Below, in pieces: positions 1 through 6,683 of a DNA stretch of 15,704 nt. The stretch's first letter is position 1. Every line of letters begins with the position of its first letter. The DNA is from Vulcanimicrobiota bacterium (GTDB lineage Bacteria > Vulcanimicrobiota > Vulcanimicrobiia > Vulcanimicrobiales > Vulcanimicrobiaceae), in contig JABCZE010000006.1 in NCBI GenBank assembly GCA_013289785.1, positions 1-15,704 of the forward strand, given 5' to 3'. The notes under the pieces are model-generated. The model did not search any database and was not told where the DNA came from. It worked only from the letters and a program-made list of their open reading frames with translations. Both the position numbers and the translations under genes were made by a program.

Positions 1-21
1 ATCCTGAGCGGAGTCGAAGAA
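1..21 (+). repeat. Dispersed short repeat, copy 1 (gagcggagtcgaag core)
   Basis: The core at 6-19 is identical to positions 712-725 and in the same orientation. This kind of sequence (TGAGCGGAGTCGAAG) is a common intergenic dispersed motif in many environmental bacterial genomes, where it gives spurious PERSRR peptides when translated. Here it overlaps the end of the visible part of the leftmost gene and may be cut by the window edge. Confidence 0.55.
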
Positions 22-652
22 CGGCTGGCGACGAGGTCGGCGAGGGGCAGGTCGCTGCCTCCGCCTTTGCCTGAGTATGTACTCCATCGCGCCAATAGGC
101 GGAGGTGTCCGCCCAGGGCGGCAGCGCCAAGCCGACCGCCTGTGCGCGACTCTGAACCTTCGGGATCACCGCGCCAAAGATCGCCGGCACCGACCCTCCC
201 GACTCGTTGACGACGTTGGCCATCGAGAGCCAGGCGTCGGAGAGCATCAGTTTTGGGAGCGCCCGCGCGGCGGCCGGGCACGACGCGTTCAAGCTGGCCG
301 CGACGTCAGATTCGAGCGTGAGCGCCCACGCGGTCGTCGCAGCAATTTCAGCAAAGAGCGGTGCCCGCGCCGCGTCGCTGGCGCAAATGCTGTCGAGTAT
401 GTCGCGCTCTTCCCGGAGCGTTGCGAGCAGGCTGGTAATTGCGCCGACCCGCTGCAGCAAATCGTTCGCACTCCCTCCGGGTGAATGGTGGTCGAGATCG
501 CGAACGCGCGCGTACGCATCGTCCGCGGTCTGGCTGTTACAGCGGTTCACCGCTACCTGCACCGATAAGGCCGCTCGCACCGGAGGGGGAGCCCCGGCGA
601 GTGCCGCGCACACGAGCAGCACGGCGCCGGAAATGGCCGAGCGTTTCCTCAT
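1..652 (-). CDS. Partial secreted protein of unknown function (3' end outside window)
   Basis: Reading the minus strand from the ATG at 652 gives 217 codons with no stop before the window edge, so the C-terminus is missing. The first about 27 residues look like a Sec signal peptide: MRKR, a hydrophobic stretch (AISGAVLLVCAALAGA), then a possible cleavage after VRA. The mature part is mostly helical in composition, with Cys at about residue 38 and three more spaced along the chain (in SICAS, NASCP and AATCP), so disulfides in the envelope are possible. I recognise no domain. There is no strong Shine-Dalgarno sequence; only AAAG lies just upstream. The gene diverges from the tRNA gene. The last codons in the window (LRLRSG) are encoded by the dispersed repeat at 1-21, so the true stop is probably close. 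Confidence rests on the signal peptide, the long open frame and coding-like composition. Confidence 0.6.
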   Translation of the reverse strand, partial: MRKRSAISGAVLLVCAALAGAPPPVRAALSVQVAVNRCNSQTADDAYARVRDLDHHSPGGSANDLLQRVGAITSLLATLREERDILDSICASDAARAPLFAEIAATTAWALTLESDVAASLNASCPAAARALPKLMLSDAWLSMANVVNESGGSVPAIFGAVIPKVQSRAQAVGLALPPWADTSAYWRDGVHTQAKAEAATCPSPTSSPAVLRLRSG

Positions 653-657
653 TTACT

Positions 658-687
658 TTGACAGGTGCCTACTCCGGCGCGTACAAT
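658..687 (+). promoter_or_regulatory. Sigma70-type promoter for tRNA-Ala
   Basis: TTGACA at 658-663 matches the -35 consensus exactly. An 18-base spacer separates it from TACAAT at 682-687, which matches the -10 consensus at five of six positions. Initiation would fall near 693-695, giving a leader of about 37 bases before the tRNA. It is the strongest promoter-like sequence I see in the window. The -35 element abuts the start codon of the divergent gene (652). Confidence 0.75.
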
Positions 688-703
688 CCTCCACGTCGCC
701 CGT

Positions 704-729
704 GTCACCCCGAGCGGAGTCGAAGGGCG
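704..729 (+). repeat. Dispersed short repeat, copy 2, inside the tRNA leader
   Basis: The core at 712-725 is identical to 6-19. It lies between the predicted transcription start (about 694) and the tRNA 5' end (731), so it would be transcribed in the pre-tRNA leader and removed by RNase P. The CCCC at 708-711 could pair with the GGGG at 731-734 of the acceptor stem, which might affect folding; that is inference. Confidence 0.6.
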
Positions 730-730
730 T

Positions 731-806
731 GGGGATGTAGCTCAGCTGGTAGAGCACTTGCTTCGCATGTAAGGGGTCGGGGGTTCGAGTCCCCCCATCT
801 CCACCA
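731..806 (+). tRNA. tRNA-Ala (anticodon CGC)
   Basis: A full cloverleaf can be drawn. The acceptor stem GGGGATG (731-737) pairs with CATCTCC (796-802) and contains the G3:U70 wobble pair that marks alanine tRNAs. The D stem is GCTC/GAGC. The anticodon stem CTTGC/GTAAG encloses the loop TTCGCAT, with anticodon CGC at 764-766 reading GCG. The T stem GGGGG/CCCCC encloses TTCGAGT. The discriminator is A803, and CCA is genomically encoded at 804-806. A strong promoter lies upstream and no clear terminator follows. Confidence 0.97.
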
Positions 807-855
807 ACGAAAACTCTGCAACAACCTAACAGGTCACGGACTTTTCGCGTCCTCG

Positions 856-2052
856 TTACATTGGAGGCGTGCACTTCGTGCCATCGCTCAGGCAGGAGAC
901 GATGGCAAAGGGCGTGTTACCCGCCGCGAACGGTGAACCGCTGATGGTCGCAAGGCTTCCATTCGTGTGGACGTGATATCCCGAGATATTGTCGGAGGTT
1001 TGATTTATCACGTAGACCTCATGGACGCTGCTTTCCACGGTCACGCCGTGCGGCAGCGTCCCCGCGGAATAGGGAGAGTTTGCGGTTGCGATCAGTTGAC
1101 CGCTACCGTTAATCTTATATCCCGAGGTCTTGTTTGCGGCGGCGTTCGCGACGTACGCAAAACCGCTCGTCCCGCGATGGCCCAAGGCAATCGCAGTCGG
1201 GCCGTTGGCCGATGAAAACGGCGAGCCGGAAACTGGGCTGAGTACGCCGGTGTGTGGATTCATGGCGTACGCCGAGATGTTGTTGCTGCTGTAGTTCGGC
1301 ACGTACAACCAGCTCCCGCTGTAATCGGTCGCCACGGCTTCGGGTCCCGTTCCTGCCGAAAATGGCGAACTAGCCAACTGCGTAAGCACCCCGGTGTGGG
1401 GAGTGATTTTATACGCCGTAACGTTGTTCGAAGTTGCATTGGAGACGTAGGCGAAGAAACCGTTCGTGGAGACTACAACGCCGTTCGGATAGGTACCGGC
1501 AGCAAACGGCGATCCCGCAACCGTCGTCAGCGCGCCGGTCGCGACATTGATCGTATAAGCGGATACGTTATTGGAGTTGCTGTTGGCTACATACAAGAAG
1601 GGTCCGCTGGGAGCGGCTGCAACGGCGATAGGCCCTGTGCCGGCCGCAAAAGGGGAGCCGGTTATTTGCGTCAATACGCCGTTGTGCACGTTCACGGAAT
1701 AGGCCGTAACGGCGTTGGCGGTATTGTCGACGACGTACGCCCACGTGTGATAGGCGTTGCCCACGCTGTCGTACGTCCAGACAATCGTCATCGCTTCGGG
1801 ACCGGCCCCTGCGGCGAATGGCGAGCCGGCCACTGAAACCAAAGCGCCGGCCGCGCCGATCTGGTAGGCGGAAATGTTATTTCCAACGCCGTTGACGCCA
1901 TAGACGAACGTCGCGGAAAACAAGGGGCCGCCTCGCGCGGCGTTGCCACCCGACGGCGTGACGCTGCTTGACGCTCCGGGATACGAACAGGCCGTAACGA
2001 ACGCCAGTGTCGCCACGCAAATGACGCGAGCGGAGAATATAGCTGGCTGCAT
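856..2052 (-). CDS. Lactonase/YVTN-type seven-repeat beta-propeller lipoprotein
   Basis: This 398-residue protein begins with a lipoprotein signal peptide: a hydrophobic stretch, then VTAC with the lipidated Cys at residue 22. A Ser/Gly/Pro-rich linker follows. The rest is seven copies of a repeat of about 47 residues whose marker is GSPFAAG followed by a Pro two or three residues on; between markers the pattern is YVAN, SNN(V/I)SAY and TG(A/V)L. Seven SPF/SPY markers suggest one closed seven-bladed propeller of the lactonase/YVTN superfamily. Such proteins are generally envelope-anchored; many have no proven catalytic activity, so I infer a binding or scaffold role rather than lactonase activity. 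The ATG at 2052 is supported by GGGAGG seven bases upstream. The stop is TAA at 856-858, 50 bases from the tRNA 3' end on the other strand. Confidence 0.88.
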   Translation of the reverse strand: MQPAIFSARVICVATLAFVTACSYPGASSSVTPSGGNAARGGPLFSATFVYGVNGVGNNISAYQIGAAGALVSVAGSPFAAGAGPEAMTIVWTYDSVGNAYHTWAYVVDNTANAVTAYSVNVHNGVLTQITGSPFAAGTGPIAVAAAPSGPFLYVANSNSNNVSAYTINVATGALTTVAGSPFAAGTYPNGVVVSTNGFFAYVSNATSNNVTAYKITPHTGVLTQLASSPFSAGTGPEAVATDYSGSWLYVPNYSSNNISAYAMNPHTGVLSPVSGSPFSSANGPTAIALGHRGTSGFAYVANAAANKTSGYKINGSGQLIATANSPYSAGTLPHGVTVESSVHEVYVINQTSDNISGYHVHTNGSLATISGSPFAAGNTPFAIVSCLSDGTKCTPPM

Positions 2053-2079
2053 CGAGATCCTCCCGATCCGGCTGACTAA

Positions 2080-2298
2080 GCGGCCGGTATCCTGCTAGTT
2101 GCGCGCGAGAGCCGGATCTACCTCCACCGCTCGCGACGCGAACGCGACGTCGTTTCGTTGCCGGTACCAAAGTTCGACGTGACGCTCGGGCCATTGGATT
2201 CTCCGTTACCGCCGGTTGCCAAGGCCATCTTCGCCTCGTGCCTGGTCCGCGATATGTTTTTCTACGTATTCCCAGGTCTCCAAAGCGATGAGGAGTAA
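2080..2298 (+). pseudogene. Possible truncated gene remnant before the 2H phosphoesterase
   Basis: Between an in-frame TAA (2077-2079) and TAA (2296-2298) lie 72 open codons. They translate to a protein-like sequence including VVSLPVPKFDVTLG and AKAIFASCLVRDMFFYVFPG. There is no ATG at the beginning; the only candidate starts are internal (for example GTG at 2179) and none has a convincing ribosome-binding site. It may be the C-terminal remnant of a gene, or a chance open frame. No family is recognised. It ends 44 bases before the phosphoesterase start and is on the same strand. Confidence 0.3.
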
Positions 2299-2331
2299 GC
2301 GGCCCCGGATGAAAAGCTCCCGATGAACGTT

Positions 2332-2337
2332 AGGAGG
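2332..2337 (+). promoter_or_regulatory. Shine-Dalgarno fixing a TTG start
   Basis: AGGAGG at 2332-2337 lies five bases before TTG at 2343. No ATG or GTG with comparable spacing is present, so this site decides the start of the 2H phosphoesterase gene. Confidence 0.75.
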
Positions 2338-2342
2338 AACCA

Positions 2343-2981
2343 TTGAGCGACGTCACTGCGATCGATATTTTACTTGATCCCGATGCTTCAATGTTACAAC
2401 ATGCGCAGGCGGCAAATGCGCGTCTTTTGAAGGTGTTTCCGAAAGGCTATGCCTTGGACGCAGCACATCAACCCCACATCTCGTGTTTACAGCGGTATGT
2501 AAAGACCGACGCGCTCGAAAATGTTTTTGCGGCCGTGACTGGCGTGCTGGCGACCGAGCATCCGGCGACGTGGAAGTTGACGGCCTTTAAATACTATTAC
2601 ATCCCATGGAAAGGTTTGGGTCTTGCCGGGATCGTGGTCCGCCCGACCGACGAGCTTCTCGGATATCAGAAAAAACTAATCGACGCTGTCGCGCCGTTTA
2701 CCGTACCATCGGGAACGGCCGCCGCGTACGTTACCACGCCCGAGGATCCGGACATCGTCCAGCCGGCAATTGAGTACGTCGCGGCCTTCGTGCCCGATCA
2801 CAGCGGTACGAACTTCAGCCCGCACGTGACGATTGGCCTGGCGCCAGAGAATTATCTCAAAGATATGCTTGCCGAGCCCTTCGATGAGTTTGCGTTCTCC
2901 CCGGCGGCCGTCTCGGTCTATCAGCTCGGGAACTACGGCGTCGCAGCGAAGAAGCTTAAGGGTTGGTCGTTGTCAATCTAA
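2343..2981 (+). CDS. 2H phosphoesterase (2'-5' RNA ligase superfamily)
   Basis: The 212-residue product carries the two H-x-[ST] signatures of the 2H phosphoesterase superfamily: H45-I-S47 in the N-terminal lobe and H161-V-T163 in the C-terminal lobe. This is the usual spacing for the two-lobed fold (LigT / 2_5_RNA_ligase2 type). Members hydrolyse or transfer 2',3'-cyclic or 2'-5' phosphodiester bonds in RNA or small nucleotides. The substrate cannot be told from sequence. There is no signal peptide, so it is likely cytoplasmic. The start is TTG, supported by a perfect Shine-Dalgarno. The stop TAA (2979-2981) shares three bases with the TAG stop of the convergent sulfatase gene. Alternative: a non-catalytic nucleotide-binding relative, but both catalytic His are present. 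Confidence 0.85.
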   Translation: MSDVTAIDILLDPDASMLQHAQAANARLLKVFPKGYALDAAHQPHISCLQRYVKTDALENVFAAVTGVLATEHPATWKLTAFKYYYIPWKGLGLAGIVVRPTDELLGYQKKLIDAVAPFTVPSGTAAAYVTTPEDPDIVQPAIEYVAAFVPDHSGTNFSPHVTIGLAPENYLKDMLAEPFDEFAFSPAAVSVYQLGNYGVAAKKLKGWSLSI

Positions 2982-4549
2982 TTCGGCATAAACGAGATCT
3001 TTATGCCTTCGCTTTGCAGCTGTTCGCGAATATGCGAAAAGCGCTGATACGCGGAAATTGTGACGGGGCCGGTGTACCCAAGACTCTGAAGCTTTCGCGG
3101 TGGATACTTCAAGTAGGTCGCACCGATTTTTTCAAACTCCTGTGACATGACTGGGCCAAGCCACGTGTGTTCTGTGAAATTCGTCATGAAAATGTCGTAG
3201 CGTTCCTGCGGATCCTGCCAAAGGTCGAAAATCTGGGGCACCGTTGCAACGTATTTCTCTCCACCCTTCCAGCCCAGATTGGTGTCCACCGCCAAACCGC
3301 CCGTCGGCGCACCGTTGTCGCCGCGCAGGTTGAAGACCATTTTGAAGTTTCCGACGCGAATTGCGCCAGGCAGAAGCTCATCCTCCGTGAAGTAGTACCA
3401 CTCGTTGCGCGGACACGGACCGGTACCGAAGAATACCGGCGAAAGGTCGTAGCTGTCAAAGATCGTCGGCTTCCCCTCACGATCTTCCGTTGGAAGCTTC
3501 ACGCCCGCGACCGCCGCAAAGGTCGCCATCAGATCGAGGCCGCCGATTATGTCGTGATTGCGTTCGCCGGCCTCGATTTTACCCGGCCACCACGCCATTG
3601 CCGGCACGCGCGCTCCACCTTCGCGCACCGTTCCTTTCGTACCGCGGAGCGGCGTGTAGCCCGCATCGGGATAGACGTCTTGCCACGCCCCGTTATCGGT
3701 CGTCCAAAATACAAGCGTGTTTCCATCCTTGTCCAGGTCCCGAATCGTGTCCATGATGCGGCCGACGCGCGCGTCGAGTTCGACCAGAGAGTCGCCGTAC
3801 TTGCTCTTCGATAGCGATGCACCTTTGTAGTCCGGATGCGGTAGATTCGGCTGGTGAACCTTCATGAAGTTCACGTGAGCGAAGAAAGGCGAATCCGCCT
3901 TGTACGCGCGTTTTATAAAGTCGATCGAGGCGTTTTCGATATATTCATCGACAAACGGAATACCGACGACACCTTTGTCGGGGGTATTGACGTATTGGCC
4001 GTTGAGCTTGAACTCCTCGTGGGCTGTCTCGCCGGCGTTCCCGGACAGCATGCCTTTGGTCACCTTCACGTACATCGCGCGGAGCTCATCGGACATCTCT
4101 GGAAACCACGTGGGATCTGCATACGTGTAGGCATTGAGATGATAGAGTCCGCAATACTTCATCTCGTCGTAACCGTGGGCGTTGGGCAGCGCGTAGTCAG
4201 CTTCGCCCAAGTGCCATTTGCCGGAAAAGAACGTCGAGTAACCGCCTTGTTTAAGCACCGATCCCAACGTCCACTCAGCTGCCGGCAGACCGCCGCCCTG
4301 GCCTTGGAACGCGACGGTCGTCATGCCGCTGCGGTTTGGATGCCGCCCCGTTAAAATTGCGGCGCGGCCCGGCGTACAGCTGGGCTGTCCGTATGCGTGA
4401 AAGAACGTCATTCCCTCGGCAGCTAAGCGGTCGAACGAAGGCGTCGGGATACCGCGTCCTTTGCCTCCGCCGTAGGCTCCAAGGTCGCCATATCCGGTAT
4501 CGTCGGAGACGATCAGAACGATATTAGGCTTTCTCACAGCAGTTGACAT
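2978..4549 (-). CDS. Arylsulfatase-type sulfatase (type I, formylglycine-dependent)
   Basis: This 523-residue protein is a complete type I sulfatase. The Asp pair D16-D17 (SDDTGYGD), the formylglycine signature C58-T-P-G-R62 followed by AAILTG, K111/H113 in GKWHLG, H232 in KVHQPN, D285-N286 in TTDNG and K305 are all in the expected order. Cys58 would be oxidised to formylglycine by a maturation enzyme not encoded here. The family hydrolyses organic sulfate esters to release sulfate; the substrate is not predictable. Unusually for the family, the N-terminus (MSTAVRKPNIV) has no export signal, so it may act in the cytoplasm. AGAGGA eight bases upstream supports the ATG at 4549. The gene lies 51 bases downstream of the Tat phosphoesterase gene on the same strand and is probably co-transcribed with it. 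Confidence 0.92.
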   Translation of the reverse strand: MSTAVRKPNIVLIVSDDTGYGDLGAYGGGKGRGIPTPSFDRLAAEGMTFFHAYGQPSCTPGRAAILTGRHPNRSGMTTVAFQGQGGGLPAAEWTLGSVLKQGGYSTFFSGKWHLGEADYALPNAHGYDEMKYCGLYHLNAYTYADPTWFPEMSDELRAMYVKVTKGMLSGNAGETAHEEFKLNGQYVNTPDKGVVGIPFVDEYIENASIDFIKRAYKADSPFFAHVNFMKVHQPNLPHPDYKGASLSKSKYGDSLVELDARVGRIMDTIRDLDKDGNTLVFWTTDNGAWQDVYPDAGYTPLRGTKGTVREGGARVPAMAWWPGKIEAGERNHDIIGGLDLMATFAAVAGVKLPTEDREGKPTIFDSYDLSPVFFGTGPCPRNEWYYFTEDELLPGAIRVGNFKMVFNLRGDNGAPTGGLAVDTNLGWKGGEKYVATVPQIFDLWQDPQERYDIFMTNFTEHTWLGPVMSQEFEKIGATYLKYPPRKLQSLGYTGPVTISAYQRFSHIREQLQSEGIKISFMPN

Positions 4550-4600
4550 TTTGCAATTCCTCTGTTACTCATCGATGCTACAAGGTTGGAACAGGTCGCG

Positions 4601-6253
4601 TCAACCGTTCGTGCGCAGGCCCGGGAATATTGAGAACGACGCGTTACGAATCACTTCATCGGCTTGTGCGACGGTGATCACCGCGTCTTTCGAGATCGCC
4701 GGAACCGTTCCGCCGAGGCTCTTCTCAAACTCGAGAAGCGCGAGGAACACGCCCTTGCCGAGCACGCCGAGCGGGCGATTCGATTTTAACCACGCTGCAT
4801 TAAACGGCGGCACGGGACGCGGTGTGACGTCGGGCCAATCTTCAGGCGCCCGGGGTTTGGCAAGCGAGAGGATCGGCGCAATATCCGGCGCTGCTGCGTC
4901 GCGGGCCGTCAAGGGGGCTCCCAGCGACCACCGCTCGCGCAGCGTACGGATCAACGACGTGTGCCGGTACTCATCGGTGACGACGAGGCGCTGCGGAATC
5001 CACGCCGAGATTGCAATGGCGGGTACGCGGACGCCCGAGCGATCGAACGTAAAGCCCATTTGCCCGGGCGGCGCGCCGGCGTCCGGGGGTGGCGCAGGCG
5101 GCGGCGGAACGTGATCGTAGGTTCCACCGGCTTCGTCTAAGGTGACGAGCAGCAGCGTATTGAGATAGTTCGATCCGGTCGACGAATCGGACGACCGAAT
5201 CGCATCGTACACTTGCGCGAGCAGCGCTTCTCCGCCCAGGAGCGATGACGGCTCGTCGATCGGCAGACCGTGGACGAGCGCGGAGATCGGCGGATGCATG
5301 TCATTGTGGCCGATCCACATGTCCGGCTCGATGAAGGAATAGGCCGGCAACGTGCCCCGCTTCGCGTCCTCCAAGAAATCGGCGACGGTCCGAAAGTTCG
5401 TCGCAAAGCGATTGCGCAACCGCGAGGCGTGGATGATGGCGGTCATCGACGCCGCGCTGGGCGCGTCGCAGTAGACGCGCCACGTCAGACCTTTTGCCTC
5501 AAGCCGCTCGAAAATCGTCTCGGCGGTATTGTGCACGGGGAACGCAGCGGCCGGGGGATAGTTGATGACGTACCCCGATGCGGTCCCGGCGTGGAAAAAC
5601 GAGCGGTTGGTAAACGTCTGCGAAGGCACTTCGCAAAACCAGTGGTCAAAAACGCCAAAGTTTCGCGCCAGCGTCGACATGACCGGCAACTGGGTGGGCG
5701 TATAGCCTGTCATGATTTGCGAATACTCTTTATATGTCGGTTGCCGGCCTATCTCAGCGGTAAACGCGCTGATGTAGTCGGCGACGAAACCGTCCATCGT
5801 GAGCGGCTGCCCTGGTGACGGCGCGTTGTACGGTGCAACCATCTTCGCCAACGGCATGAACCGGTTCTTAGTATTGAGGATACCGTAGAGATCGGTGTTG
5901 ATGTGGGGATACTCTTCTCCCGGATCCGGGCTCGGCGTGTTCATATTCGTCGCAACACCGTACTCGACGAACTTCCGGTTCGCCCCGTGCTCCGCCCAAT
6001 CCGGGATGCTGTTCTTTAGGTTCTTCCCTAAGACGCCTTCAAATGACGCGACTTCGCCCGGACCGTACAGCCGGCCAAGTACGTTGTCGAACGAACGATT
6101 CTCAAACATGATCACGACAACGTGATCGAGCGCCTTTTGTTTGTCGGGGACAGGCCTCTGAGCCGTGGCCAGGATTGGGATCACCGCCCCCGCGGCGGCC
6201 ATGCCGACACCTTTGGCAAACGTGCGACGCGTTATCCGGAACGAATCCTTCAT
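4601..6253 (-). CDS. Tat-exported phosphoesterase, phospholipase C / acid phosphatase family
   Basis: The 550-residue product starts with a twin-arginine signal (TRRTFAKG, R9-R10) followed by a hydrophobic stretch (GMAAAGAVIPILATA), so it should be exported folded. The mature part has the hallmarks of the bacterial phosphoesterase family (Pfam PF04185): E51-N-R-S-F-D-N57, the PSQTFTNRSFFHAGT block, EPDMWIGHNDMHPP, and DEAGGTYDHVPPP near the middle of the C-terminal half. Members cleave phospholipid head groups or phosphomonoesters using metal at the active site. Which activity applies here cannot be read from sequence. A Pro-rich insert follows YDHV. AAGGAGG six bases upstream makes the ATG at 6253 secure. 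It is the first gene of a likely two-gene operon with the sulfatase, suggesting joint scavenging of phosphate and sulfate from organic matter (inference). Confidence 0.92.
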   Translation of the reverse strand: MKDSFRITRRTFAKGVGMAAAGAVIPILATAQRPVPDKQKALDHVVVIMFENRSFDNVLGRLYGPGEVASFEGVLGKNLKNSIPDWAEHGANRKFVEYGVATNMNTPSPDPGEEYPHINTDLYGILNTKNRFMPLAKMVAPYNAPSPGQPLTMDGFVADYISAFTAEIGRQPTYKEYSQIMTGYTPTQLPVMSTLARNFGVFDHWFCEVPSQTFTNRSFFHAGTASGYVINYPPAAAFPVHNTAETIFERLEAKGLTWRVYCDAPSAASMTAIIHASRLRNRFATNFRTVADFLEDAKRGTLPAYSFIEPDMWIGHNDMHPPISALVHGLPIDEPSSLLGGEALLAQVYDAIRSSDSSTGSNYLNTLLLVTLDEAGGTYDHVPPPPAPPPDAGAPPGQMGFTFDRSGVRVPAIAISAWIPQRLVVTDEYRHTSLIRTLRERWSLGAPLTARDAAAPDIAPILSLAKPRAPEDWPDVTPRPVPPFNAAWLKSNRPLGVLGKGVFLALLEFEKSLGGTVPAISKDAVITVAQADEVIRNASFSIFPGLRTNG

Positions 6254-6683
6254 CTGCGGCCTCCTTGGACTGGCGTGTGGAGTATGCCGCTGCTTGCTAA
6301 ATCGCCTGCTGACTAACCCGGCAGTTCGCGTCCCGGTGCCTCGCGAAGCGCTAATGCATGTCCCCTACTCGACGCGTTCCCGACGACGGCGTAATTCGCG
6401 TTCTACGCGAGCGTCGCCGCGCCGGAACCATGAGCGATTACCGTGCACGGCACGTACGAGACGGTAAACCACATCAGCGGATACACGCTTAAAAACGTTA
6501 TCCAAGCCGATGGCGGCCCGAGCGATTCAGAGTCTCCCTGCTCTTAGGCCACCGGCCTAAGTCGCTGTTTGCCGGCCGCTCGTACCCGATGTACGGCGGC
6601 TGCATGGAATACAGGCAGGCGGGGATAAAGGTCCAACCACCGGTTTGCGAGAGCCCATGAAGGCAGGAAAGGTAGGAGTCCCG
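6254..6683. other. 430-base gap with no supported gene
   Basis: The stretch separates the divergent phosphoesterase and tandem-domain genes. It contains an 8-bp perfect inverted repeat (6543-6561). Short open stretches exist, for example a 37-codon (+) frame after TGA ending with the TAG at 6545-6547 whose peptide includes YETVNHISGYTLKNVIQADG. None has a good start and ribosome-binding site, so I annotate no gene. I found no convincing -35/-10 pair for either flanking gene. Confidence 0.5.
6543..6561. repeat. Perfect inverted repeat, 8-bp arms, 3-base spacer
   Basis: CTTAGGCC (6543-6550), ACC, GGCCTAAG (6554-6561). It lies 122 bases before the start of the tandem-domain gene. No T-run follows in either direction, so it is more likely an operator or RNA hairpin than a classic intrinsic terminator. 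Confidence 0.55.

Noticed and set aside
207..740. Plus-strand 177-codon open frame
   Set aside because: It is antisense to the signal-peptide gene at 1-652 and runs into the tRNA; composition is that of a shadow frame.
838..852. GGAC-TTTTCGC-GTCC hairpin between tRNA and lipoprotein gene
   Set aside because: A four-pair stem with no T-run is too weak to call a terminator.
653..874. Minus-strand open frame with a GDGGTRTPDP-type peptide
   Set aside because: It is the antisense of the tRNA gene; this peptide is a well-known artefact of translating tRNA loci.
439..936. Plus-strand open frame with PERSRR and SSAGRALASH-type peptide
   Set aside because: It reads through the dispersed repeat and the tRNA; both segments give typical spurious peptides.
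3167..4354. Several plus-strand open frames across the sulfatase gene
   Set aside because: All are antisense shadows; the minus-strand sulfatase has a complete catalytic set.
6430..6547. Short plus-strand frame with YETVNHISGYTLKNVIQADG
   Set aside because: Only 37 codons after a stop, no good start or ribosome-binding site; noted in the gap entry but not called.
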